This document shows, piece by piece, positions 54,791 through 62,065 of a DNA stretch of 62,065 nucleotides. Made by a program: the position numbers and the translations under genes. Location: the NCBI GenBank assembly GCA_021153565.1, contig JAJKJU010000224.1, positions 1 to 62,065 on the forward strand, read 5' to 3'. Each line of letters begins with the position of its first letter. Positions within the stretch are counted from its first letter, which is position 1. The notes under the pieces are model-generated. The model searched no databases. It was not told the origin of the DNA and saw nothing but the letters and a program-made list of their open reading frames with translations. Source of the stretch: Rhizobacter sp. (GTDB lineage Bacteria; Pseudomonadota; Gammaproteobacteria; Burkholderiales; Burkholderiaceae_C).

Positions 54791-55687
54791 ATGTCATACA
54801 CCGAAGAAGGATTCCTGCGCGGACGCCGGGGCTTCCTGGCGTCTAGTGCTTTGCTGGGCCTGACTGGCGGTCTGGCGGTTTCGACACGAGCCGAGACCGT
54901 CCCACGCGTGGCGCTCGTCGTAGGCAACAGTCGTTATCCCGGCGCACCGCTGGCAAATGCCGTCAATGACGCTGAACTGGTGGCATCTACCGCCAGGAAC
55001 TTGGGGTTCAAGGTCAGCCTTCTGCTGAACGCCTCCAGCGCCTCGCTGCTGGAGGCTGTCAAGCTCTGGCTCGACGGCACGGTGCAGGCCGAAGCGCGGA
55101 TGCTGTACTTCGCGGGCCATGGTGCCCAGTACCGAGGCCGCAACTTCCTGATTCCCGTGGACGCGAGGCTTCACTCCGAAGACGACCTGCCGGCCGTCGC
55201 ATTCAGCGTCAACGACCTCGCCGATCGACTCTCGCGGTTTGGCAGCGGCGTCAGCGTGGTGGTGCTTGATGCCTGCCGCAGCATTCCGTCGTTGACGGCA
55301 CCGCCCGGGGTGCGCATGCGCGGAGCGCCCGAAACGCCTTGGACACCGGGTCTTTTGGCGGCGTCGGCGCCCAAGGGCGCCTTGATCGCCTATTCCACGT
55401 CTCCCGGCGCGGTTGCGGCAGACAGCCCTCAGCAAAAGAATGGCTTGTACACGCGCCATCTGGCGAAAAACATGGGCGCACCGGGACTGCCTATCGAAGA
55501 TGTCTTCAAGCTGACCCGTGCCGCCGTGCTCCAGGAATCCGCAGGCACCCAGATGCCGTGGGAGACCAGCAGCCTCGTGGGGAGCTTCTGCTTTTCCCTG
55601 AGTTCAACCGGTCGTTGCGGTACCGATTCGGCCTCATCGCGAAGCCAACGCCATTCCGTCGACCCACCGTCGTTCATTGGCCAGTAG
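54791..55687 (+). CDS. Caspase-like peptidase (C14) with Tat-type signal
   Basis: 298 residues. RRGFLASSALLGLTGGLA is a twin-arginine signal; the p20-like domain runs about 37-265. RVALVVGNSRYPGAPLANAVNDAE is the usual first strand, His110 lies in YFAGHGAQ and Cys162 in LDACRS, the catalytic dyad. The p20-like domain carries LIAYSTSPG after the Cys, as in metacaspase/caspase-like proteins. The tail after SFCFSL is Ser/Arg-rich and unlike a domain. It lies in one direction with the ECF/anti-sigma pair, suggesting its activity feeds into or responds to that system. Confidence 0.88.
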   Translation: MSYTEEGFLRGRRGFLASSALLGLTGGLAVSTRAETVPRVALVVGNSRYPGAPLANAVNDAELVASTARNLGFKVSLLLNASSASLLEAVKLWLDGTVQAEARMLYFAGHGAQYRGRNFLIPVDARLHSEDDLPAVAFSVNDLADRLSRFGSGVSVVVLDACRSIPSLTAPPGVRMRGAPETPWTPGLLAASAPKGALIAYSTSPGAVAADSPQQKNGLYTRHLAKNMGAPGLPIEDVFKLTRAAVLQESAGTQMPWETSSLVGSFCFSLSSTGRCGTDSASSRSQRHSVDPPSFIGQ

Positions 55688-55921
55688 CGGTGACACCCCT
55701 CGTCATGGGGTGCGCCATCGAGCTCGGGTTGCGATCAGCCATCGAGCGACACTGCCGGTGATGCCTGCGACGAAAGCGAAGCAAGCGACATCGATATGTC
55801 ATGTATGTAGGCCCCACCCTGCGGATAGAGCCCGCCAGATCCGAATCGTCGCTGAACTCCCTGCATGCCGGCCCCGCGTCCCGGTCGCCCCCTTATCGCC
55901 GACTCACCATATCCAACGAAC

Positions 55922-58035
55922 ATGAACATCTTCACTGCACCTTTCGGTGCGAAGCACAACTTTGCCCTGTTAAACACAGTCATGTTCGCCATGGTCTTGC
56001 TGACCGCCTGCGGCGGTGGGAGTGGTGTCGATGATGTCAGCCATAGCCAAGCGAACATCTGCCGTCCCGAGGTTTCTTCCAGCGACGGAGGCGGTGCAGG
56101 CGACAGTGGCAGCGATGCCGGAGCGGCCGGTGCCGGTCTGGGCAAGTTCAGAAACGCGATCGTGCAAGTGGAGCAGGCTAATGGCGACACCGTCGGCGAG
56201 GCCGAGATCAACGACACCGATGGCTTGGTGAAATTCGTCCTTTGCGGCTACAGCGGTCCGGTCAAGCTAACCGTCAAGGCCAAGGCCGACAGTTCCACAA
56301 AGTACTATGACGAGTCTCTGCAAGAATACGTGCCCTTTCCCGCCGGCCAGGAAATGCACTCGGTGGTACCTGTGTTCAACCAGCACATCGGCATCACGAT
56401 CCTCAGCGAGGCCGCCTGGCAGTACCTCGATGCCAAGTACGGCCCCGATGGCTGGCGCGAAGCCGCCCATGTGACAGAAGCCAATGAGGTCATCCGCACC
56501 GAATTCAATCGCCTCTTGCCTGCGGCGCTGCAGATCGTCGACATCACGGAGTTGCCAGCCTTGCTGAGCGAGAGGACCGCCACCAACAGCCTGACCACTT
56601 CCAGCAGCGACATCTATGGCGTCGTCAACTCCGGCTTGGCGCGCGCAGCCGGCCTGCTGCGCAATGGCGACTCGGCCGCGGCACTGAAGATCGCCCGCCA
56701 AATGGGCCGCGATCTGTGCGATGGCGTGCTCGACTATGCCTGCAATGGTGCGCCGGTCATCGACAGCGCTGATCAGGTGGCCTACTTGCTCCCTCAGCTC
56801 GGCGAATTCCTTAATGCCGGCGTCGGCGACATCGCCACTCGCTGCGCCACTGCCGACATCGAGGCCGCCAGCTTGCGCATCGTCCAGATCAAGATCGAGA
56901 CCAGTTTTCCTTACGGGCTTTCCGACTATGAAAGAAAGCCGGATTCGGAAAGTGCTTTCTATTCCGAACGTACGCCGATCTGGCTGCTGCGCAACGATGG
57001 CAAAGTATTCTTCTGGTCCACTCGCACACGGCGAGCGGTGGCATATGAACCGGCGTTGACCTTTCGCCAGTTGATCACGCAAGGCCCGCTGCTCGGAGTG
57101 GCCACCGATGGTCGCGCTTACGAAGGCCGCTTCAAGGTTGCGAACCCTTTCGATCCGAAAAACCTGCAATACACCGAACCGCTGCCTGCAATTGAAATGC
57201 CCGGCTACAAAGATGCCACCACCGTGTCGGCCATATACAGTCCGGATGGCAGCGGCGACCAGAGCCTTCATCTGCGGCAAATGGTTCGGTTGAACACCGG
57301 CCTCGCGTTCATCGAAAACGAAGTTCTCACCGACAGCGGCGTGGGTCACCTTGAGGCCTTCGGCATTAGCAACGTCACAAAGGTCGGCGTGGCACGTGGT
57401 TGGAGCTCTGGCACCGGTTACTTTTCAGTCACCTCCAACGGTAAGCTCTACGCCACCGGTGGCAATGCACAAGGTTTGCTAGGCATCGGCAAGACTGAAG
57501 GCGAACTCGACTACACCACGCAACCCGTGAACGTCTCTTTCCCTGGCGATCCGCTCATCTCTCGGTCACCGGTCGCTACTTAGGCGCCTTTGCCATTGAC
57601 GCAAGGGGCTCGGTGTGGGGCTGGGGCTATGGTACGTTGGCGGAGGCGTTCTGGAGCGATGGCAGCCTGTCGCCAAAGAAGGTTCCGCAGTTCAGCGGCT
57701 ACAACATCCGCCAGATCGAATGCGCCGACTGGTCGCAATGCGCCGCGCTTACGCGCGAAGGCGACATGCTGGTCTGGGGCCGCTTCTACGAGCACTCGGC
57801 CGACGAGACGGCCGTAGGCGCCGAACGGTTTGTGGACGACACGAATGACGTCGTCAAGACGAACCTGCCACGTGGCCGCAAAGTCATCTTCATCGGCTCC
57901 ACTGGCCTCGCTGTTTACGGCCTGTTGGACGATGGTCGCCTGGTGATCTTCCCGACACGTTCCGATTCACCGCAATTCATTGATCCAAAAGCCTGGATCG
58001 ATGTCAGTCCCGGCGGCGCGTGCCATGGGCGGTGA
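55922..58035 (+). pseudogene. Lipoprotein with RCC1-like propeller segment, frameshifted
   Basis: The ATG at 55922 starts a lipoprotein signal with lipobox LLTAC followed by GGG. The first frame runs to 57583 with a Gly-rich linker, a carboxypeptidase-like beta domain (AIVQVEQANGDTVGEAEINDTDG), and RCC1-type strands (GYFSVTSNGKLYATGGNAQGLLG). The frame then breaks at about 57570; the next frame continues GRYLGAFAIDARGSVWGWGYG and further RCC1-like motifs (AALTREGDMLVWGRF) to 58035. A single-base indel explains it. Sequencing error is the other explanation. It probably encoded a surface protein expressed with the caspases. Confidence 0.75.
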
Positions 58036-58039
58036 AGCG

Positions 58040-58330
58040 CCAGGATGAGGACGACGAGTCGTCGTCCCCTTATCGATGGTGTCAGCCATAGCCGAGCGAA
58101 CATCTGCCATCTTGAGGCAATCTTGAGGCTTCTTCCAGCGACATCGCCACCGCGGATGTCGAGGCCGCCAGCTTGCGCTTCCAGATTAATCCAACTGATC
58201 AGTGATACACCGACTCCCTGCCAGCCAGTGCCAAGCTATAGAGGTGGTACGCCCATGTCAGCCAGCTCAATCCCAACGACAGTGGTGATCCCCAAGCTGC
58301 ATCTGCGCCAGATGGTGCCCTTCGGCTCCC
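58040..58330 (+). pseudogene. Shrunken duplicate of the preceding lipoprotein gene
   Basis: Three blocks match the upstream gene in order: GVSHSRANICHLE (upstream DVSHSQANICRPE near 56030), DIATADVEAASLRFQI in another frame (upstream DIATRCATADIEAASLRIVQI near 56830), and KLHLRQMVPFGSPLA (upstream SLHLRQMVRLNTGLA near 57270). The sequence between the blocks has been deleted. It looks like a tandem copy reduced by internal deletions. The remaining DNA to 58393 only provides the ribosome site of the next gene. Confidence 0.7.
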
Positions 58331-58393
58331 CGCTTGCGACGCAGTGGGCCACTGATTCCGCGTCGATCGCTTAGGCACAACAAAAGGGAGACG

Positions 58394-61330
58394 ATGCACG
58401 TGCGCCTGATTGCCTGCTACTGGCTGAGCCTTCTCGCGTCAGCTTTTCTACCGGTACATGCTGAAGCACCTCCCCCCGCTTCAGCCCAAGCCGGCTTAAA
58501 AACGTCAGAGGCTGCCGCTCTTCAGATCGAATTTGGCGATCACGGCGGCCCGATTCGGCGCATCGCGGTCGACGCACAGCGTAATCTGGTGGTTACCGGT
58601 GCAGACGACAAGACAGCACGCAGTTGGTCGCTCGATGATGCCAAACCGCAGCGTGTTTTCCGTCCACCGGTTGGGGCAGGCGAGCGGGGCCGCGTCTATG
58701 GTGTGGCACTGCATCCGCACCAGCCCTGGCTGGCCATCGGTGGCAGTTTAGAGTCCGCTGCGTCCGGCCATGCCATTTATGTGGTCGACTTTCAAACCGG
58801 GCAGCCGGTACGCCGGCTCGATGAGTCGACGGGCAATGTGAAAAGGTTGCAATGGGCCTCTGATGGCGAACTGCTGGTCGCCGCGTACGCCACGCCATCC
58901 AGCACAACGCGAAACGCGGGCGCCGTGCGTGTTTTTGACAGCAACGGAACACTCGTTTTCACCGATACATTCGATGCCGAGGTGTACGCCCTGGCAGCCA
59001 GCTCGACCGGTCGTTTTGCGGCAGCAGCACTCGACGGCAGCCTGCGCATCTATGACGTCACCGGTTTGCGCGTGGTGCTCAGCCGGAGTCACCGGATTCC
59101 GGCCAACGTGCAGTCGCTGTCGTTCTCGCCTGATGGCAAGTTCCTGGGGGTTGGCTACTTCCAGCAGGACAAGCCACCCGACATCGTCGATTGGCAGAAC
59201 GGAACGCTGCAATCGCTGCCCTGGCCGGGCGGACACTTGGCAGGCGATCTGCGTGCCGTTGCGTGGTCGCGCGATGGCAAGTTCATCGTCGCAGGCGGCT
59301 CGTACGGCTTCGATTCGCGCAAGGTTCCGGTGATCGTCTACGACGCAGCCCGACGTCAGGTGGCAGAAGACATCACCGTCGCTCGCGACTCGATCACCGA
59401 TGTCGAGATGCTGGCCAACGGGCGCATCGTCTACGGTTCGGCCGATGGCTCCTGGGGCGTGTCGTCAGCAAAGCAGGCCGAGTTGCCTGCTATACGGATT
59501 GCCCGGCCTCAGCAGTTGCCCGATGTCTCCGGCGCAAGCAACCTGCGCGTGAGCGACAACGGGCAACAGCTGAGTTGGACACTGGATGGCGGTGCCAACC
59601 GTGTATTGTTCTCGCTCGATCAGCACACGCTGATTGCAGGCCGCGGCGCCGATCTGCGTGCCCCACGCCTGCGCCGAGGTTTGTTCAATGCGCCGAGCGA
59701 TTGGGAGAACCTGAACACACCGCAGGTAAACGGGGTGCGTGTCGCCCTGCAGGCCGACGAGAAATCGCGTGCCGTTTCGCTGCTTTCTTCAAGTAACGAT
59801 GCCGTGCTTGGCACGAGCCATGCATTGCTTCGCATCGGCAGCGATGGCCGCGTGCTGTGGCGTACGGCAACGCACACCGAAGTGCTCGCCGTCAACACAA
59901 TGCGCAACGATCGGCTGATCGTCACGACGATGCTCGATGGCACCGCACGCCTGTATCGCAGCGACACCGGGGTGGAGCTGATGGCGATCCTGGCCATGCG
60001 CAACGGCCAATGGATCATGTGGACGCCATCGGGCTACTACGACGCTTCGCCCGGCGCCGAAGGCCTGATCGGCTGGGCCGTCAATCGCGGCGATCACCAG
60101 GCGGCCGACTTCTTTCCGGCATCGCGTTTCCGCTCACGCTACTACCGCCCTGAAGTCTTCGACTACCTGCCCGAAACGTTGAGCGAAGCCGAGGCTTTGA
60201 AGCTCGCGGGTGCTCACCCGAGTCGCGAGCCGGACGCCGCGGTCACCCCGGTGCAGGCTCTGCCGCCGGTAGTCGACCTGCTGACCCCGACCGATATAAG
60301 CACCGACCGCCACTATCTCGCCCTGAAGATCCGCTTGCGTACGGCCGCTGATGCGCCAATCTCCGAGCTGCGGGTGCGCGTGAACGGACAGGTGGCCATG
60401 ATGATGGACAAGCCCTTGTCGCGACAGCCGTCCGCCGTCGACGAACGGGAGATCACGGTGGCGTTGCCGGCCAGCGATGTGCAGGTGCAGGTGTTCGCCG
60501 AGAACCGGCATGGCCGCTCGGAGGCTGCCAACGTGCGCGTGCGCTGGACAGGCAAAACGCCACCATCGGCAATCGACGAATTGACGTACAAGCCAAAGCT
60601 GTACGTGCTGTCCATCGGGATCTCGGACTACCAGCACATCGACAAGCTGCTCTATGCCGCAAAGGACGCAAGCGACTTCACCGCCACCATCAAGCATCAG
60701 GAGGGTTTGTTGTACAGCGTGGTCGAAACCAAGCTGATCACCGACGCCCAGGCCACGCGAGACAACATCGTCGACGCGCTCGATTGGCTGCAAAGGCAGG
60801 TGACGCAGCACGATGTCGGCATGATCTTCATTGCCGGGCATGGCCTCAACGACCCCATCATGGGCTACACCTTCCTGCCCGTTAACGCCGATCCTGGCAA
60901 GCTGCGCAGCACCGGCGTTCCTACTGAAGAGATCAGGCGCACGATTGCCAGTATTGCAGGCAAGTCGGTGTTGTTCATCGATACCTGTCACGCCGGCAAC
61001 GCACTCGGCACCAGGCGGCGCCGTGCGATCAACGACATGACGGGGATGATCAACGAACTCTCCAGCGCAGAGAACGGAAGCGTGGTATTCAGCGCCGCCA
61101 CCGGACGGCAGTCGTCGGTAGAAGACGACCTATGGAAGAACGGCGCGTTCACCAAGGCCGTGATCGAAGGTCTCACCGGCGCGGCCGATGTTCAGAAGAG
61201 CGGGCGTGTCACCCACAAGGCGCTCGACTACTACGTGAGCGAACGCGTGAAGCAGCTGACCCAGGGAAAACAGTCGCCAGTGACCTTGTCGGATGGCATT
61301 CCCGACTTTCCCTTGGCGGCGATTCGTTGA
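58394..61330 (+). CDS. Exported beta-propeller caspase-like protein
   Basis: 978 residues from the ATG at 58394 (AAAGGGAG upstream; a 58334 start would put a charged leader before the signal). Sec signal peptide (VRLIACYWLSLLASAFLPVHA). Residues about 45-600 are WD40-like repeats (FGDHGGPIRRIAVDAQRNLVV, RGRVYGVALHPHQPWLAIGG, NVQSLSFSPDGKFLGVGY, LRAVAWSRDGKFIVAGGSYG). A linker with an Ig-like strand region follows, then a caspase domain (about 735-960): KLYVLSIGISDYQHIDKLLYAAKDA, His816 in IAGHGLND, Cys865 in DTCHAG. It would be a periplasmic peptidase whose propeller senses or binds a partner. Last clear member of the ECF locus. Confidence 0.9.
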   Translation: MHVRLIACYWLSLLASAFLPVHAEAPPPASAQAGLKTSEAAALQIEFGDHGGPIRRIAVDAQRNLVVTGADDKTARSWSLDDAKPQRVFRPPVGAGERGRVYGVALHPHQPWLAIGGSLESAASGHAIYVVDFQTGQPVRRLDESTGNVKRLQWASDGELLVAAYATPSSTTRNAGAVRVFDSNGTLVFTDTFDAEVYALAASSTGRFAAAALDGSLRIYDVTGLRVVLSRSHRIPANVQSLSFSPDGKFLGVGYFQQDKPPDIVDWQNGTLQSLPWPGGHLAGDLRAVAWSRDGKFIVAGGSYGFDSRKVPVIVYDAARRQVAEDITVARDSITDVEMLANGRIVYGSADGSWGVSSAKQAELPAIRIARPQQLPDVSGASNLRVSDNGQQLSWTLDGGANRVLFSLDQHTLIAGRGADLRAPRLRRGLFNAPSDWENLNTPQVNGVRVALQADEKSRAVSLLSSSNDAVLGTSHALLRIGSDGRVLWRTATHTEVLAVNTMRNDRLIVTTMLDGTARLYRSDTGVELMAILAMRNGQWIMWTPSGYYDASPGAEGLIGWAVNRGDHQAADFFPASRFRSRYYRPEVFDYLPETLSEAEALKLAGAHPSREPDAAVTPVQALPPVVDLLTPTDISTDRHYLALKIRLRTAADAPISELRVRVNGQVAMMMDKPLSRQPSAVDEREITVALPASDVQVQVFAENRHGRSEAANVRVRWTGKTPPSAIDELTYKPKLYVLSIGISDYQHIDKLLYAAKDASDFTATIKHQEGLLYSVVETKLITDAQATRDNIVDALDWLQRQVTQHDVGMIFIAGHGLNDPIMGYTFLPVNADPGKLRSTGVPTEEIRRTIASIAGKSVLFIDTCHAGNALGTRRRRAINDMTGMINELSSAENGSVVFSAATGRQSSVEDDLWKNGAFTKAVIEGLTGAADVQKSGRVTHKALDYYVSERVKQLTQGKQSPVTLSDGIPDFPLAAIR

Positions 61331-61421
61331 CGGATAACACTTGCCAGTTTTTGAACCGTTCTTCCCGATGCCGCCACTCAGTTAGGTCTAAACAGCGCAG
61401 GGGTCCGTAATGGATACGTCC

Positions 61422-61461
61422 TGCTATATCGATTTTATAACGGTCAATTGACCATATAGCA
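61422..61461. other. Nested inverted repeats in AT-rich gap (61331-61627)
   Basis: Outer arms TGCTATAT (61422-61429) and ATATAGCA (61454-61461) flank the perfect 12-bp palindrome GGTCAATTGACC (61442-61453). There is no T-run, so it is not a classical terminator; an operator or cruciform is possible. The rest of the 297-bp gap has no gene. Base composition drops sharply here compared with the preceding genes. Confidence 0.55.
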
Positions 61462-61627
61462 ACGCTTAGCTAGAATGAAGGTGTAAATGCGCGTTGGACC
61501 TACGAAGGGATCCTTGGATATGTTTCTATCCAATAATAGCGTAAATAGTAGGTAAAGCCCCGAGCGCACCGATGCTCGAAGCAGTACTCGTTTTCAATTA
61601 ACGAAATTTGCGCGAAGGAGGAATTTC

Positions 61628-62065
61628 ATGTTTTATAGGTATTCTGCATTGCTCGCAATGTTTGGCTTCACTGCGATAGCACATGCCAACAACTCTGTTG
61701 TCACGGTAAATGATCCTGCAATATCATCGGGCTACCAGCCATCCTACTATGTCAGCACGATGGATACATTACAAGAAACCCATATCATTGGTACTTATGA
61801 ATCTCGCAGTGATCACTCAGGCGGTTATCACCCAACAGGAAATGCATATGTCCATGTATCTGGTTCAGCATCTACCCCGGTGAACTTGGTCTTGTCGTCC
61901 TATGAGCCAACGGAATGGTTTCTGGATGGCGCCGGACTCTCCTTTGTTCAGTCCGTCCTGGTGAGTAGCTGTCCCATCCCGTGTGATCATGTGCCAATCC
62001 GCAGCTGGCCGCTGTTCCGAGCCAGAGACCTTTTGCGGGGTGTTATCGAAGCCTTCCAACACGAG
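61628..62065 (+). CDS. Secreted protein, 3' end outside the window
   Basis: At least 146 residues. A strong AAGGAGG lies 7 nt before the ATG. Sec signal peptide MFYRYSALLAMFGFTAIAHA, cleavage after AHA. The mature part has HIIGTYESRSDHSGGYHPTG, VHVSGSASTPVNLVLSSYEPTEW and two Cys (SSCPIPCD), suggesting an extracellular beta-rich protein. Family not known to me. It is visibly AT-richer with different codon use from the caspase genes, suggesting acquisition by transfer. Confidence 0.75.
   Translation, partial: MFYRYSALLAMFGFTAIAHANNSVVTVNDPAISSGYQPSYYVSTMDTLQETHIIGTYESRSDHSGGYHPTGNAYVHVSGSASTPVNLVLSSYEPTEWFLDGAGLSFVQSVLVSSCPIPCDHVPIRSWPLFRARDLLRGVIEAFQHE

Overview
The window is GC-rich and its gene content points to a betaproteobacterium of the Comamonadaceae (Variovorax/Acidovorax-like). 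This rests on the glycine-riboswitch gcvT-gcvH-gcvP-sdaA cluster, ETF-ubiquinone oxidoreductase, scoAB, pyrD, rpiA, sugar ABC loci and many sensor kinases. I assign no species. There are no rRNA or tRNA genes and no CRISPR array.

Region by region. 1-0.6 kb: end of a transposase. 0.7-12 kb (+): a 2114-residue kinase-like/ATPase/hybrid histidine kinase, then a ribose-type ABC transporter (binding protein, two-domain ATPase, two permeases). 12.2-18 kb (-): a second sugar locus (FGGY kinase, permease, binding protein, single-domain ATPase, GntR remnant) and an exported acetolactate decarboxylase. 18-21 kb: Tn3 remnant, LysR/SnoaL-like pair, decayed hydrolase and cupin genes. 21-29.7 kb: conserved hypothetical, sialate O-acetylesterase, small secreted protein, IS6 remnant, divergent alcohol dehydrogenase/Lrp pair, chemoreceptor, lipoprotein. 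29.7-32.8 kb (-): an ankyrin-repeat, effector-like locus, frame-split, with a perfect PIP-box-like site upstream, a decayed partial paralogue downstream and a broken GNAT gene beside it. 32.8-41 kb (-): one-carbon/serine metabolism and ETF-QO. 41-47.2 kb (+ mostly): SDR, YceH-family protein, PAS hybrid kinase, PAS-LuxR regulator facing scoAB. 47.2-52.3 kb: repeats, exported hypothetical, PLD/cardiolipin-synthase-like lipoprotein, pyrD, rpiA, small basic protein. 52.3-53.5 kb: no recognisable gene. 53.5-62 kb (+): ECF sigma, anti-sigma, Tat-exported caspase-like protein, a frameshifted lipoprotein with a shrunken duplicate, an exported propeller-caspase protein, and an AT-rich secreted protein cut by the window end.

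Three things stand out. First, four copies of a ~160-bp dyad-symmetric element with 13-bp inverted ends sit at or in stop codons, with paired base changes in the central stem. Second, the ECF/anti-sigma locus carries two secreted caspase-fold proteins. The anti-sigma periplasmic domain looks like a protease-propeptide/inhibitor fold, which suggests protease-controlled envelope signalling. Third, the ankyrin locus has a TTCGC-N15-TTCGC site in the right place and orientation for a HrpX-type type III secretion regulon.

Much of 12-33 kb is accessory DNA in decay: IS5, Tn3 and IS6 remnants, and broken GNAT, cupin, hydrolase, GntR and effector genes. The metabolic blocks at 33-52 kb look like ordinary core genome.
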